A DNA stretch of 64,000 bases from Pseudomonas sp. PA27(2017) (GCF_001945445.1 NZ_MSXW01000021.1:23277-87276); one strand, 5' to 3'. Numbered from the stretch's first letter, positions 18,580-31,086 are shown. Notes: generated by a model not told the origin, from the letters alone. Made by a program: numbers and translations.

Positions 18580-20098
18580 GCAGCGTAGGTGCGGCGGGGG
18601 CCAGGTAGGCTTCCAGTCGGCTGCGCTCGGCAGCGGACAGGAACAGGCCCAGCTTGCTACGGCGCCAGAGGATATCGTCCACCTCGGTGGCCCATTCCTG
18701 CTCGCGCAGGTAGTCCACTTCGCGGGCGTACAGGTCGTGGCCGAAGTGTTCGCCCAGGTCGCTCTCGCTCTGCACCTTGTCGAGCAATTGCCAGGTTCGG
18801 CTGCCGTAGGTGATGGCCCAGCGGCTCGCCAGCTCGGCGCTCAGCCAGCCGTGGCGGGCGCGCAGGGCTTCGATCAGGCTTTCACGGCTTTGCATGTTCT
18901 CGCCGCCAGGCAGCGGGGCATCGGCCGTCCAGCGCGCCTTCATATTCGGGAAGAACGGCGCCAGCTGGGCCAGTGCCGATTCCGCGAGCTTGCGGTAGGT
19001 GGTCAGCTTGCCGCCAAACACCGACAACAGCGGAGGCTCGCCGCCCTGGGCCGACAGCGACAGGGTGTAGTCGCGGGTGATGGCTGAGGGCTCGTCGGAC
19101 TCGTCGTCGCACAGCGGGCGCACACCGGCGTAGCTGTGGAGGATGTCGTCACGGCTGAGCGATTTGCGGAAGTGATCGTTGACCACTTTCAGCAGGTACG
19201 TGGTTTCTTCCTCGCTGATGCTTACGGTAGCCGGGTCACCCTGGTACTCGCGATCGGTGGTGCCGATCAGGGTGAAGCGATCCAGATACGGGATGGCGAA
19301 CACGATGCGGCGGTCTTCGTTCTGCAGGATGTAGGCTTCCTTGCCCTCGAACAGGCGCGGTACGACGATATGGCTGCCCTGAATCAGACGGATGCCGTAC
19401 GGCGACTTCTGCTGCAGGTCGTCACGGATAAAGCGCGCCACCCAGGGGCCAGCGGCATTGACCAGCGCCTTGGCGCGGATCGAGAAGCGGCTGCCATCGG
19501 CGCGTTCCAGATCGACCTCCCAGGCGCCCTTGCTGCGGCGTGCGCTCACGCAGCGCGTGTGGGTATGCACATGGGCGCCGTGCTCGCGGGCGGCCATGGC
19601 ATTTAGCACCACCAGGCGGGCGTCGTCGACCCAGCAATCGGAGTATTCGAAGCCCTTGCTGATCTCGGCCTTGAGCGGGCTGTTGGCGCCGAAGCTGAGG
19701 CCTCGCGAACGTGGCAGCGCCTTGCGCTTGCCCAGATTGTCATACAGGAACAGGCCGGCACGGATCATCCAGGCCGGGCGCAGGTGCGGGCGGTGGGGCA
19801 GGATAAAGCGCATCGGGCTGACGATGTGCGGCGCCTTGGCCAGCAGCACTTCACGTTCGGCCAGTGCTTCGCGTACCAGGCGGAATTCGTGGTGCTCCAG
19901 GTAGCGCAGGCCACCATGGATCAGCTTGCTGCTCGCCGACGAGGTGTGACGGGCGAGGTCGTCCTTTTCGCATAGGAATACCGACAGGCCGCGACCCGCC
20001 GCATCACAGGCGATACCTGCGCCATTGATGCCGCCGCCCACGACGGCAATATCGTAAACCTCGGACAGCGGGCTGTTGGACAGGCTGGATGTGGACAT
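18503..20098 (-). CDS. glpD: aerobic glycerol-3-phosphate dehydrogenase GlpD
   Basis: 531 residues. A membrane-associated FAD enzyme that oxidises glycerol-3-phosphate to dihydroxyacetone phosphate and feeds electrons to quinone. The FAD motif (DIAVVGGGINGAG) and the SSASSKLIHGGLRYLE block are diagnostic. Start ATG 20098 has a GAGG site; ATG 20140 and 20125 overlap the operator. The C-terminal ~25 residues (Ala/Pro-rich, after SRLEAYLAPA) go beyond the P. aeruginosa length of ~512 and lie antisense to the hydrolase, so the tail is probably a recent stop-codon shift. Last gene of glpF-K-R-D. Confidence 0.95.
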   Translation of the reverse strand: MSTSSLSNSPLSEVYDIAVVGGGINGAGIACDAAGRGLSVFLCEKDDLARHTSSASSKLIHGGLRYLEHHEFRLVREALAEREVLLAKAPHIVSPMRFILPHRPHLRPAWMIRAGLFLYDNLGKRKALPRSRGLSFGANSPLKAEISKGFEYSDCWVDDARLVVLNAMAAREHGAHVHTHTRCVSARRSKGAWEVDLERADGSRFSIRAKALVNAAGPWVARFIRDDLQQKSPYGIRLIQGSHIVVPRLFEGKEAYILQNEDRRIVFAIPYLDRFTLIGTTDREYQGDPATVSISEEETTYLLKVVNDHFRKSLSRDDILHSYAGVRPLCDDESDEPSAITRDYTLSLSAQGGEPPLLSVFGGKLTTYRKLAESALAQLAPFFPNMKARWTADAPLPGGENMQSRESLIEALRARHGWLSAELASRWAITYGSRTWQLLDKVQSESDLGEHFGHDLYAREVDYLREQEWATEVDDILWRRSKLGLFLSAAERSRLEAYLAPAAPTLLTSAPVAHPADALADAAAPRQATAP

Positions 20099-20130
20099 CG
20101 TCGGGGCCTCGTATAGCGTTTTCATTTTCA

Positions 20131-20156
20131 AATCGAACATGAATGTTCATTTTCGA
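20131..20156. promoter_or_regulatory. GlpR operator upstream of glpD
   Basis: The palindromic core ATCGAACATGAATGTTCAT carries two half-sites that match the GlpR consensus (ATGTTCG/CGAACAT), followed by a TTTTCGAAAA half-site. It lies 33-58 bp upstream of the glpD ATG, suitable for repression. A second, weaker half-site pair (ACGAACAT at 20236 and ATGCTCG at 20251) lies further up. Confidence 0.65.
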
Positions 20157-20356
20157 AAATACTAGCGCATGATTAGAGGCGCATCCAGTGGTGTTCGATC
20201 AAAAAACGCCCTGGAATGCGCTGGAATGAAAATTCACGAACATAATTAGGATGCTCGGGGGCCTGGAAGGTTCGCCCGATGTTCGAATAGGAATAAAAAA
20301 TGACACGCACCCGAGCCCTGGGCGTGTTGCCCGGGGCTCGGGTGGAGAGGAGGGGG

Positions 20357-21112
20357 TCAGACGACTTCGAGGCGAATCTTGTGTTGGTCGAGCAATTGGC
20401 AAAGGCCGGCGACTGGCTGCTGGTCGGTTACCAGGCAGTCGATCAGGCTGATCGGGCCCAGGCGGATCATCGCATTGCGGCCGAACTTGCTGGAGTCGGC
20501 GGCGAGAATCACCTTGCGGGCGTTGGCGATGATCGCCTGGGAAACCCGCACTTCCTGATAATCGAAATCCAGCAGGCTGCCGTCTTCGTCGATGCCGCTG
20601 ATACCGACCAGGGCGAAGTCGACCTTGAACTGGCTGATGAAGTCCACGCTCGCCTGGCCCACCAGGCCGCCGTCGCGGCGCACGTTGCCACCGGTGAGCA
20701 GCACGTCGAAGTCGTCCTTGGCGGCGAGCATCGAGGCGACGTTGAGGTTGTTGGTGATGATCTTCAGGTGGCTGTGGTTGAGCAGCGCGCGGGCGATTGC
20801 TTCGGTGGTGGTGCCGATGTTGATGAACAGCGAGGCATGATCGGGAATCTGTGCGGCAACCGCTTCACCGATGCGCTGTTTTTCCTGGCGCATCTGGTCG
20901 GCGCGCATCGCGTAGGCGGTGTTCTCGACGCTGGAGTCGTAGGCTGCGCCGCCATGGTAGCGGCGCAGCAGGTTGGCATCCGCCAGCTGATTGATATCGC
21001 GGCGGATGGTTTGCGGAGTAACGACGAACTGGGTGGCCAACTCCTCGATGCTGACGTAGCCGCGTTCGCGGATCAGATCGAGGATTTGCTGCTGGCGAGG
21101 GGGCAGATTCAT
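20357..21112 (-). CDS. glpR: glycerol-3-phosphate regulon repressor GlpR
   Basis: 251 residues, the P. aeruginosa length. DeoR-family repressor released by glycerol-3-phosphate. The helix-turn-helix ([20 protein letters not shown], residues ~20-39) is followed by RRYHGGA and the sugar-phosphate sensing domain ([24 protein letters not shown]). The first 7 residues of the longer frame (from 21133) were dropped. It sits inside the operon it controls, between glpK and glpD. Confidence 0.95.
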   Translation of the reverse strand: MNLPPRQQQILDLIRERGYVSIEELATQFVVTPQTIRRDINQLADANLLRRYHGGAAYDSSVENTAYAMRADQMRQEKQRIGEAVAAQIPDHASLFINIGTTTEAIARALLNHSHLKIITNNLNVASMLAAKDDFDVLLTGGNVRRDGGLVGQASVDFISQFKVDFALVGISGIDEDGSLLDFDYQEVRVSQAIIANARKVILAADSSKFGRNAMIRLGPISLIDCLVTDQQPVAGLCQLLDQHKIRLEVV

Positions 21113-21193
21113 TGAATGTCCTTCGGGCCGCACGGAATTGCACCATGATGCCGCACGAACCTGCTCACTGCCAGCGACAGCCGGGGCTGTGGC

Positions 21194-23606
<2,413 letters not shown>

Positions 23607-23710
23607 GGGGAAGCCTCATTTTTGTTGTTGTTGGCGCTGGTGTCAGGTACGGCGGCCCACTGCTGGATAGGGCGACCTTTGCACCACTGCCATCGGATAA
23701 GGGTCTCTGG

Positions 23711-23727
23711 ATGTTCGTAATCGAAAA
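23711..23727. promoter_or_regulatory. candidate GlpR operator upstream of glpF
   Basis: ATGTTCGTAATCGAAAA resembles the GlpR consensus half-site ATGTTCG followed by a complementary TCGAAAA arm. It lies about 105 bp upstream of the glpF start. The second half is a looser match. Confidence 0.5.
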
Positions 23728-23780
23728 AAGTAGATGCGGTTTTAGCGCATTGTCAAAAATCGAACCGTATAAACGCTCCA

Positions 23781-23798
23781 TATTTTCGATATCAATCG
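23781..23798. promoter_or_regulatory. second candidate GlpR operator upstream of glpF
   Basis: TATTTTCGATATCAATCG matches the left arm of the GlpR consensus (WATKYTCGWW) with a degenerate right arm. About 70 bp from the first site, which would suit cooperative binding or looping. Confidence 0.4.
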
Positions 23799-23939
23799 CG
23801 CGTACAGTTCAATAGGTCAGTTTGGCGAGTAATAGGTTCCGTTGTGAAACAAGTTTCCTTGGCGGCCGCAGATTGGCGCAGCGTTTCGCTGGCAGCAGCG
23901 CTAGAATCGGCACGTCGTCTTCCTGCAGTCGGAGCCTTC

Positions 23940-24407
23940 ATGACACCCGCATTGAATCTCTTGAAGAAGGCTGGCGCTGTGCATCGAATTCACAGCTATG
24001 AACATGATCCCAAGGCGGCTTCATACGGGCTGGAAGCCGCCGAGAAGCTAGAGCTTGAGCCGGCTCAGGTGTTCAAGACGTTGCTGGCGGCCAGTGAAAA
24101 GGGTGAGCTGCTCGTGGCGGTGGTGCCGGTGGTTGGCAGCCTCGACCTCAAGGCCTTGGCACAGGCTGCCGGCGTGAAGAAAGTGGACATGGCGGCGGTC
24201 GATGCCGCGCAGCGCGCGACCGGCTACCTGGTCGGCGGCATCAGCCCTCTGGGCCAGAAGAAGCGCCTGCGTACCTTCATCGATGGCAGTGCGCGCGATT
24301 TCTCCACCGTTTACGTGAGCGCCGGGCGGCGTGGGCTGGAGGTCGAACTGAGCGCCGAGGTTCTGGCCGAGCATACCCAGGCACAGTTCGCCGATATCGG
24401 CCGCTGA
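23940..24407 (+). CDS. ybaK: Cys-tRNA(Pro) deacylase YbaK
   Basis: 155 residues. It hydrolyses Cys-tRNA(Pro) mischarged by ProRS, working in trans. The YbaK fold is shown by YEHDPKAASYGLEAAEKL, VFKTLLA (with the key Lys), GVKKVDMA and GGISPLGQKK. Start ATG 23940 gives the family length; the upstream frame (from 23844) overlaps promoter DNA. Confidence 0.93.
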   Translation: MTPALNLLKKAGAVHRIHSYEHDPKAASYGLEAAEKLELEPAQVFKTLLAASEKGELLVAVVPVVGSLDLKALAQAAGVKKVDMAAVDAAQRATGYLVGGISPLGQKKRLRTFIDGSARDFSTVYVSAGRRGLEVELSAEVLAEHTQAQFADIGR

Positions 24408-24582
24408 TCTGCTCGGGGCCATGGGCCGGAGTTTGACCACCGGCTGCGCAACAGGCTTGAAGCGCCGGCCAGAGACTGGCACTGTCGGCATCGTTGTCGC
24501 CTCTGCCTGCCAGGGCCGGCGCGATGTAACAAAGGACGTGGCGACACTGGCGCCGCATTGATAGCAGGAGGCTAGGCAAACG

Positions 24583-25359
24583 GTGAACGGTGTCGGTTGG
24601 GTGGCAAGAAGCCTGTTGGCGGCTGTGATGCTGAGCAGCGCCTGCGCCCGGGCGGAAACCCTGATCATGGAGGCCGACGTCTGGTGCCCGGTCAACTGCG
24701 CGCAGGACGCCGAGCGCCCCGGCATCTTCGTCGAGTTGGCCACGCAGATCTTCGCCGAGGCCGACATTGAGGTCGACTACCGCGTCACCAACTGGGCACG
24801 TGCCGTGCAGGACGTGCGCAGCGGGCGCGCCAACGCGCTGGTCGGTGCCGGCGTGCGCGACGCGCCGGACTTTCTCTTCGGCAAATCGGCGCCGGGTATT
24901 TCCCGCAACTGTTTCTACGCCCGGGCCGACAGCACCTGGCGTTATACCGGGCTGGATTCGCTCGCCAAGGTTCGCCTGGGGGTGATCAACGGCTACAGCT
25001 ACGGCCAGGAACTGGACGACTACATCCGCCGCTACCAGAAGGAGCACGACCGGCTACAGCTTGCTGCCGGTGAGCAGGCGCTGGCACTCAACGTGCGCAA
25101 GGTCGAGCTGGGGCGCCTGGACGCGCTGCTGGAGAACACCTGGATCATGGCCATGTACCAAGACCAGCACGGCAATCACGATGATCTGGTCCAGGTTGGC
25201 TGTCGGGTGCCGGACGTGCCGATCTACATCGCCTTTTCCCCCGTGCTGTCCTCCAGTGCCCGCTATCGCGATATCTTCGACGAAGGCGTGCGGCGCTATC
25301 GGCAGGACGGTCGCCTCGACGCCCTGCTGCAACGCTACGGCATCCATACTCAGCCCTGA
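24583..25359 (+). CDS. periplasmic solute-binding protein, family 3-like
   Basis: 258 residues. The signal peptide (to about residue 24, CARA-ET) is followed by a small two-lobed domain of the SBP_bac_3 type (FVELATQIFAEADIEVDYRVTNWARAVQDVRSGRANALVG). Two early Cys residues (CPVNC) may form a disulfide. The start is GTG with an AGGAGG site 10 bp upstream. No permease or ATPase is in the same operon, so it could be an orphan binding protein or an envelope sensor; the ligand (probably an amino acid) is unknown. Confidence 0.75.
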   Translation: MNGVGWVARSLLAAVMLSSACARAETLIMEADVWCPVNCAQDAERPGIFVELATQIFAEADIEVDYRVTNWARAVQDVRSGRANALVGAGVRDAPDFLFGKSAPGISRNCFYARADSTWRYTGLDSLAKVRLGVINGYSYGQELDDYIRRYQKEHDRLQLAAGEQALALNVRKVELGRLDALLENTWIMAMYQDQHGNHDDLVQVGCRVPDVPIYIAFSPVLSSSARYRDIFDEGVRRYRQDGRLDALLQRYGIHTQP

Positions 25360-25454
25360 TCGCGCTGTTGCGCCGTATTGGCGCCGCGCTGTATCGCAGC
25401 CAGGCGGCGCGATAGAGGCATGCTGAGCCATCCGTCATCTTCAAGGAAATTCCG

Positions 25455-26234
25455 ATGTCCCTGCCGTTTCACCAGATCGACGCCTTCAGCGACAAGCCCT
25501 TTGCAGGCAACCCGGCGGTGGTTTATCGCCTTGACCGTTGGCTAGACGCTGCGTTGATGCAGCAGATCGCCGCCGAGCACAACCTGGCAGAAACCGCCTT
25601 CGTGGTCAAAGAGGGCGCGGCCTGGCGTATCCGCTGGTTCACGCCGACCACCGAAGTCCCACTGTGCGGGCACGCCACCTTGGCCAGCGCCCATGCCCTG
25701 TTCGAGTGCCATGGCGAGCCGGGTGAGCGCATCAATTTCAACTACGTGAATGGCAGCCTGTCGGTGCGCCGCGAGGGCGGTCGTCTGGTGCTGGATTTCC
25801 CGTGCAATGCGCCGACGCCAATCGCCGAGCCCGACGGCCTGGCGCAAATCCTCGGGCAGACGCCCGCTGCCGTGCTCGACGCCCCACAACTGCTGGTGGT
25901 GCTCGAGTCCGAAGCGGCCGTGCGCGCCTGCAACCCCGACTTACGGGCGTTGGCGCAGCTGCCCTGGCCGGCGGTGATCGTGACCGCGAGAGGCGAGGCG
26001 GTGGATTTCGTGTCACGCAACTTCGCGCCGGCGGTGGGCATCGACGAGGATCCGGTCACCGGCTCGGCGCACTGCATCCTCACGCCGTACTGGACGCAGC
26101 AACTGGGCAAGCCGGAACTGAGCGCCTACCAGGGCGGCGTCCGGGGTGGTTTCCTGTGGTGCCGCCTGAAGGGTGAGCGGGTAGAGATCGCTGGGCAGGC
26201 CCGGGTGGTGAGCAGCGGCCAGCTATATCTCTAA
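25455..26234 (+). CDS. PhzF-family isomerase/epimerase
   Basis: 259 residues. PhzF fold, related to diaminopimelate epimerase. N-terminal FHQIDAFSDKPFAGNPAVV, the NLAETAFV segment with the conserved Glu that acts as acid/base, and CGHATLASAH are typical. The C-terminal repeat has DEDPVTGSAHC. There are no phenazine genes nearby, so the substrate is unknown. Its TAA overlaps the convergent ABC ATPase stop within a shared CTAA. Confidence 0.88.
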   Translation: MSLPFHQIDAFSDKPFAGNPAVVYRLDRWLDAALMQQIAAEHNLAETAFVVKEGAAWRIRWFTPTTEVPLCGHATLASAHALFECHGEPGERINFNYVNGSLSVRREGGRLVLDFPCNAPTPIAEPDGLAQILGQTPAAVLDAPQLLVVLESEAAVRACNPDLRALAQLPWPAVIVTARGEAVDFVSRNFAPAVGIDEDPVTGSAHCILTPYWTQQLGKPELSAYQGGVRGGFLWCRLKGERVEIAGQARVVSSGQLYL

Positions 26235-27316
26235 TCCGCCCGTTCCAGCGTCGAGGGCGCCGCCACGCTGCCTGGCGCGGCGAAGGCCACCAGGTGGTCG
26301 GCGGCGATGCGGATGCCTACCTGCTCACCGGGCTGATGATCTGCATGGCTGGGGAACAGGGCCTCGAGCTGGCTGCCGGTGGGCAATTGCAGGCGATACA
26401 GGGTGGCTGCGCCGAGAAAGCTCTTGCCGACGATCTTGGCCTTCTGCGCGCTCTCGGGGTCGTGGACGATATCGTCCGGGCGCAGCAGCACATCCACCGC
26501 ACTGCCGACTGGCCATGAATAGGCGCGGTTGCCACGAATCAGGCCCAGCTCGGTTTGCACCTCATCGGGCGCAAGCAACTGGCCGCGAATGAAGTAGCCC
26601 TGGCCGATGAAGCTGGCGACGAAGGGCGTCTGCGGCTCGTGGTAGAGGTTGAACGGTGTGTCCCATTGCTCCAGGTGCCCGGCCTTGAACACGCCCACCT
26701 GGTCGCTGACGGCGAAGGCTTCTTCCTGATCGTGGGTGACCAGAATCGCGCTGGTGCCACGGGCCTTGAGAATATCGCGCACCTCATGGCTCAGGCGCCG
26801 GCGCAGCTCGCCGTCGAGGTTGGAAAACGGCTCGTCGAGTAGCAGCAATTGCGGGTTGGTAGCCAGCGCGCGGGCCAGGGCGACGCGCTGCTGTTGCCCG
26901 CCAGACAGCTCGTTCGGGTGGCGCTTGCTCAGGTGGTCGAGCTTGACCAGCTCCAGCAATTCGCGGGTCACCTGCTCGCAGTCGGGCTGCTTGCGAATGC
27001 CGAAGGACACGTTCTGCGCCACGCTCAGGTGCGGGAACAGGGCGTAATCCTGAAACACCATGCCGATACGGCGCTTCTCGGGCGCCAGGGTGAAGCCTGG
27101 GCGGGAGATGACCTCGCCGGCCAGGGCGATTTCGCCTTCGAGCACTGGCTCGAAACCAGCGATGGCGCGCAGCGTGGTGGTCTTGCCGCAGCCGGATGGG
27201 CCGAGCAGGCAACCGATTTCCCCTGCGTTGAGGTGCAGGTTCAACTGCTGCACGATGCGCTGGTCACCGTAGCCGCAACCCAGATTGCGCAGGCTCAACA
27301 GCATCGGCTGGCTCAT
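26231..27316 (-). CDS. ABC transporter ATP-binding protein (FbpC/PotA type), orphan
   Basis: 361 residues. Nucleotide-binding domain: Walker [11 protein letters not shown]-loop [11 protein letters not shown], signature [15 protein letters not shown], Walker [13 protein letters not shown], switch His (VTHDQEEA). A C-terminal TOBE-like domain follows (VLLRPDDIV). The style resembles ferric-iron or polyamine importers. No permease or binding-protein gene accompanies it; instead its ATG overlaps the argF stop (ATGA), so it is in an operon with argF. The same pair is known in P. aeruginosa. The partner permease must be elsewhere. Confidence 0.9.
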   Translation of the reverse strand: MSQPMLLSLRNLGCGYGDQRIVQQLNLHLNAGEIGCLLGPSGCGKTTTLRAIAGFEPVLEGEIALAGEVISRPGFTLAPEKRRIGMVFQDYALFPHLSVAQNVSFGIRKQPDCEQVTRELLELVKLDHLSKRHPNELSGGQQQRVALARALATNPQLLLLDEPFSNLDGELRRRLSHEVRDILKARGTSAILVTHDQEEAFAVSDQVGVFKAGHLEQWDTPFNLYHEPQTPFVASFIGQGYFIRGQLLAPDEVQTELGLIRGNRAYSWPVGSAVDVLLRPDDIVHDPESAQKAKIVGKSFLGAATLYRLQLPTGSQLEALFPSHADHQPGEQVGIRIAADHLVAFAAPGSVAAPSTLERAD

Positions 27317-28233
27317 GCGTGGTGATACGCCGGTTCGACCAGGAATTCGAGCAGCGCTTTCTGCGCATGCAGGCGGTTCTCCGCTTGATCCCAGGCGGCC
27401 GAGCGTGGATCGTCGAGCAGGTCGACGCTGATTTCCTCGCCACGGTGCGCCGGCAGGCAATGCAGGAACAGTACGTTCTCATCGGCCGCGTCGAGCAGCG
27501 CGCGGTTCACCTGATAGGGCGCGAACAGCTTGTGGCGCTCGGCGATTTCCTCTTCCTGGCCCATGGAGGCCCACACATCGGTAGTTACCAGGTGCGCACC
27601 GGCTACGGCCTCGCGTGGGTCGCGGAAAATCTTCACGCGCTCACCGGCCTCGGCCAGCAGGGCGGCGCTCGGCTCGTAGCCTTCCGGGCAGGCGACATGC
27701 AGAGTGAAGTCGAACTGCATGGCCGCTTCTATATAGGAGTTGCACATGTTGTTGCCGTCGCCGATCCAGGCTGCGGTCTTGCCGACGATACTGCCGCGGT
27801 GCTCGTGGAAGGTCTGCATGTCGGCCAGCAGCTGGCAGGGGTGCAGATCGTCCGACAAACCGTTGATCACCGGCACGCGGGAGTTGGCGGCGAACTCGGT
27901 CAGGGTGCTATGGGCGAAGGTGCGGATCATGATCGCATCGAGCATGCGCGACATGACGATGGCCGAATCGGCGACCGGCTCGCCACGGCCTAGCTGGGTG
28001 TCGCGCGGCGACAGAAAGATGGCCTGGCCGCCGAGCTGGATCATGCCGGCTTCGAACGATACGCGGGTACGGGTCGAGGCTTTCTCGAAGATCATGCCCA
28101 GCACGCGATTGCGCAGGGGTTCGAAGAGCACGCCGCTGTTGCGCAAGCCTTTCAGCTCCATGCCGCGTCGGATCAGGCCCACCAGTTCATCCGGTGTGCA
28201 GTCCTTCAGCGAGAGAAAGTGTCTTGCGCTCAT
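27313..28233 (-). CDS. argF: ornithine carbamoyltransferase, anabolic (ArgF)
   Basis: 306 residues. It makes citrulline from ornithine and carbamoyl phosphate in arginine synthesis. The carbamoyl-phosphate motif STRTRVSFE, the ornithine loop ([11 protein letters not shown]) and [11 protein letters not shown] are intact. Length fits the trimeric anabolic type rather than catabolic ArcB; no arc genes are near. First gene of argF-ABC ATPase. Confidence 0.95.
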   Translation of the reverse strand: MSARHFLSLKDCTPDELVGLIRRGMELKGLRNSGVLFEPLRNRVLGMIFEKASTRTRVSFEAGMIQLGGQAIFLSPRDTQLGRGEPVADSAIVMSRMLDAIMIRTFAHSTLTEFAANSRVPVINGLSDDLHPCQLLADMQTFHEHRGSIVGKTAAWIGDGNNMCNSYIEAAMQFDFTLHVACPEGYEPSAALLAEAGERVKIFRDPREAVAGAHLVTTDVWASMGQEEEIAERHKLFAPYQVNRALLDAADENVLFLHCLPAHRGEEISVDLLDDPRSAAWDQAENRLHAQKALLEFLVEPAYHHA

Positions 28234-28339
28234 CGTTAACTACCTTTTGACATACAGGGCGCAGGTTGTTTTTTCGAGGAAAAACGGGAGAACCTGCGGC
28301 TGGGGGCCGCACAGTGCGACGAAACGGGAAGCCGCCGAT

Positions 28340-28367
28340 CTTATAAGTAAATGACGCCTAGGCGCAA
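28340..28367 (-). promoter_or_regulatory. possible sigma-70 promoter of argF
   Basis: On the minus strand TTGCGC (28367-28362) and TATAAG (28345-28340) are separated by 16 bp, about 105 bp upstream of the argF ATG. The -35 is a poor match. I looked for ArgR boxes downstream and saw only a weak one near TCGTCGCACTG. Confidence 0.35.
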
Positions 28368-28521
28368 ATTTGCCCGGATTGCCAGATGTGACGCGCCTTT
28401 CCGGCCTTTACGCCGGCCTGATGCATGGCCCTGATGGCCCGCGATTCACGGCATCGAAGCTGCTGGCAGGAGGCCGCGCCGGCGCCCATGATGGGCTCTC
28501 AAGAATAAAGTGAGGCTGGCC

Positions 28522-30630
28522 ATGACCACGACCCTCCATCACCGTGCGTGCCACCTGTGCGAAGCCATTTGTGGGCTGACGCTGGAAGTCGAGCAGGTTG
28601 CCGATGGGCCGCCCCAGGTGCGCTCGATCAAGGGCGACCGCGACGATCCGTTCAGCCGCGGCCATATCTGCCCGAAGGCCGTGGCCCTGCAGGATATCCA
28701 GAATGACCCGGACCGCCTGCGCCAGCCCATGCGCCGTAGCGGCGATCGCTGGGAAGCCATCACTTGGCAGGAGGCCTTCGAGTTCGCGGCCAGCCGCCTG
28801 GCTGCCGTGCAGGCAGCCCATGGGCAGAACGCCGTGGCGGTCTACCAGGGCAACCCTAGCGTGCACAACTACGGACTGATGACCCATAGCAACTACTTCC
28901 TGGGCCTGCTGAAAACGCGCAATCGCTACTCGGCCACGTCGGTCGATCAGTTGCCCCATCACCTGACCTGCCACCTGATGTACGGCCACGGTTTTCTGAT
29001 CCCCATCCCCGACATCGACCATACCGATTTCATGCTGATCCTGGGGGGCAACCCGTTGGCATCCAACGGCAGCCTGATGACCGTGCCGGATGTGGAGAAG
29101 CGCCTCAAGGCCATCCAGGCTCGTGGCGGCAAGCTGGTCGTGGTCGATCCGCGGCATACCGAAACCGCAGCCATCGCCGACCAGCATCTGTTCATTCGCC
29201 CTGGGCAGGATGCCGCCTTGTTGCTGGGCATGCTCAATACGCTGTTCGAGGAAAACCTCGGGCGTGTCAGTCATTTGCCAATCGCCGGGCTGGATGAGGT
29301 GCGCGGCGCGGTTGCCCCGTTCGGCGCTGACCGCATGGCCGCGCGCTGCGGTGTGCCGGCAGGAACGATCCGGCAACTGGCCCGTGACTTTGCCGCGGCC
29401 GAGCGCGCCGTTTGTTACGGGCGCATGGGGGTTTCGACCCAGGTATTCGGCACCCTGTGCCAATGGCTGGTGCAGGTGATCAATTTGGTGACCGGCAATC
29501 TGGATCGCGAGGGCGGGGCGCTTTGCACCGAGCCGGCGGTGGACCTGGTGGGGGCAACGTCCGGCGGGCACTTCGATCGTTGGCAGAGCCGCGTATCTGG
29601 CCTGCCGGAGTACGGCGGCGAGCTGCCGGTCAGCGCCCTGGCCGAGGAAATGCTCACCGACGGTGAGGGGCAGGTGCGGGCGCTGATCACCGTGGCGGGC
29701 AACCCGGTGCTCTCCACGCCCAACGGCCGCCAGCTGGAGCGCGGGCTCGAAGGGCTGGATTTCATGCTCAGCGTGGACCTGTACGTCAACGAAACCACTC
29801 GCTACGCCGACCTGATCCTGCCATCCACCGCGCCGCTGGAGCACGATCACTACGACACCACCTTCAACCTGTTCGCGGTGCGCAACGTCACCCGCTTCAA
29901 CTCGGCCGTGCTACCCAAACCCGATGGCGCACTGGATGACTGGGAGATCTTCGTCGGCCTGGCGCAGGCCTTTGCCGCACAGACCGGCGCGACCCTCAAA
30001 CCGACGCAGCCGCCAGCGCAGATGATCGACTTCGGCCTGCGGATGGGGCCGTACGGCGAGTGCTCGCCGCTCAACCTGTCGCTGCAGTCGCTGTTGGATC
30101 ATCCCCATGGCCTGGATATCGGCCCGCTCAAGCCCAACTTGGCGGCGCGTCTGAAAACGCCTGACGGCCAGGTGCAGATCGCGCCGGCGTTGTTGCTGGA
30201 AGACTTGCAGCGTTTCGCGGCGCAGCCGGCATTGGTCGAGGGCCAACTGTTGCTGATCGGCCGCCGTCATGTACGCAGCAACAATTCCTGGATGCACAAC
30301 TATCACCGGCTGGTGAAAGGCAAGCCGCGCCATCAGTTGCTGATGAACCCCCAGGATTTGGCGCAACGCGGGCTCAGCGATGGCCAGCGGGTCAGCGTGC
30401 GTTCGCGGGTCGGCATGCTGGAGGTCGAGGTACTTGGTAGCGCCGAGATGATGCCTGGGGTGGTCAGCCTGCCCCATGGCTGGGGCCATGGTCGCCCGGG
30501 CGTGCAGATGAGCATCGCCCAGGCGACGCCAGGGGCGAGCGCCAATGACCTGACGGATGAGCGTTTGCTCGATGCGCTGTCCGGCAATGCCGCGCTCAAT
30601 GGCGTTCCCGTGGAGGTGGTGGCGGCCTGA
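28522..30630 (+). CDS. molybdopterin-dependent oxidoreductase (CISM family)
   Basis: 702 residues from ATG 28522 (GAGG site; GTG 28510 is possible). The N-terminus has the [4Fe-4S] pattern C-x2-C-x3-C ... C (CHLCEAICG, then HICPKA). Molybdopterin oxidoreductase domains follow (ILGGNPLASNGSLMT, DPRHTETA), with a C-terminal dinucleotide-binding domain (HVRSNNSWMHNY, NPQDLAQRGLSDGQRV). No Tat signal is seen, so it is probably cytosolic, like assimilatory nitrate reductases or formate dehydrogenase-like proteins. No partner subunits lie nearby; the substrate is unknown. Confidence 0.88.
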   Translation: MTTTLHHRACHLCEAICGLTLEVEQVADGPPQVRSIKGDRDDPFSRGHICPKAVALQDIQNDPDRLRQPMRRSGDRWEAITWQEAFEFAASRLAAVQAAHGQNAVAVYQGNPSVHNYGLMTHSNYFLGLLKTRNRYSATSVDQLPHHLTCHLMYGHGFLIPIPDIDHTDFMLILGGNPLASNGSLMTVPDVEKRLKAIQARGGKLVVVDPRHTETAAIADQHLFIRPGQDAALLLGMLNTLFEENLGRVSHLPIAGLDEVRGAVAPFGADRMAARCGVPAGTIRQLARDFAAAERAVCYGRMGVSTQVFGTLCQWLVQVINLVTGNLDREGGALCTEPAVDLVGATSGGHFDRWQSRVSGLPEYGGELPVSALAEEMLTDGEGQVRALITVAGNPVLSTPNGRQLERGLEGLDFMLSVDLYVNETTRYADLILPSTAPLEHDHYDTTFNLFAVRNVTRFNSAVLPKPDGALDDWEIFVGLAQAFAAQTGATLKPTQPPAQMIDFGLRMGPYGECSPLNLSLQSLLDHPHGLDIGPLKPNLAARLKTPDGQVQIAPALLLEDLQRFAAQPALVEGQLLLIGRRHVRSNNSWMHNYHRLVKGKPRHQLLMNPQDLAQRGLSDGQRVSVRSRVGMLEVEVLGSAEMMPGVVSLPHGWGHGRPGVQMSIAQATPGASANDLTDERLLDALSGNAALNGVPVEVVAA

Positions 30631-30741
30631 TCGCAGGGCACGATGCGCGTGCAGCATGGCTGAGCATTGCGCTCGGCTTTTGGTTACAATGCGCGCACCG
30701 TATCGACTCACGAGTCGGATAGTCCAGTTCTGAGGTGCCTA

Positions 30742-31068
30742 ATGGATATCATCGAAACCATCAAAGAGCAGATCGCCAACAACACCGTTCTGCTGTACAT
30801 GAAAGGCTCGCCGAATGCGCCGCAGTGCGGTTTCTCCGCTCGCGCCTCCCAGGCGCTGATGGGCTGCGGCGAGAAGTTCGCCTACGTCGACATCCTGCAG
30901 AACCCGGAAATCCGCGCCAACCTGCCCAAGTACGCCAACTGGCCGACTTTCCCGCAACTGTGGGTAGCCGGTGAGCTGGTCGGCGGCAGCGACATTCTGC
31001 TGGAAATGTACGAAAAGGGTGAGTTGCAGACCCTGATCAAGGATGCCGTGCAGAAAGCCGGCGCCTGA
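30742..31068 (+). CDS. grxD: monothiol glutaredoxin GrxD
   Basis: 108 residues. The monothiol active site CGFS follows the APQ segment, and the C-terminal WPTFPQLWVAGELVGGSDIL binds glutathione. Such proteins hold or pass [2Fe-2S] clusters with BolA partners. ATG 30742 gives the family start (MDIIETIKEQI); a longer frame to 30667 is not conserved. It has its own terminator. Confidence 0.96.
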   Translation: MDIIETIKEQIANNTVLLYMKGSPNAPQCGFSARASQALMGCGEKFAYVDILQNPEIRANLPKYANWPTFPQLWVAGELVGGSDILLEMYEKGELQTLIKDAVQKAGA

Positions 31069-31086
31069 TCGACTGACGAACGAGAG

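Larger units (their letters stand above)
23607..23939. other. glpF-ybaK divergent intergenic region
   Basis: This 333-bp spacer holds the glpF promoter with at least two GlpR-like half-site groups (marked separately) and the start region of ybaK. It is visibly richer in A+T near 23700-23800 than the flanking genes. I see no gene in it. Confidence 0.5.
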
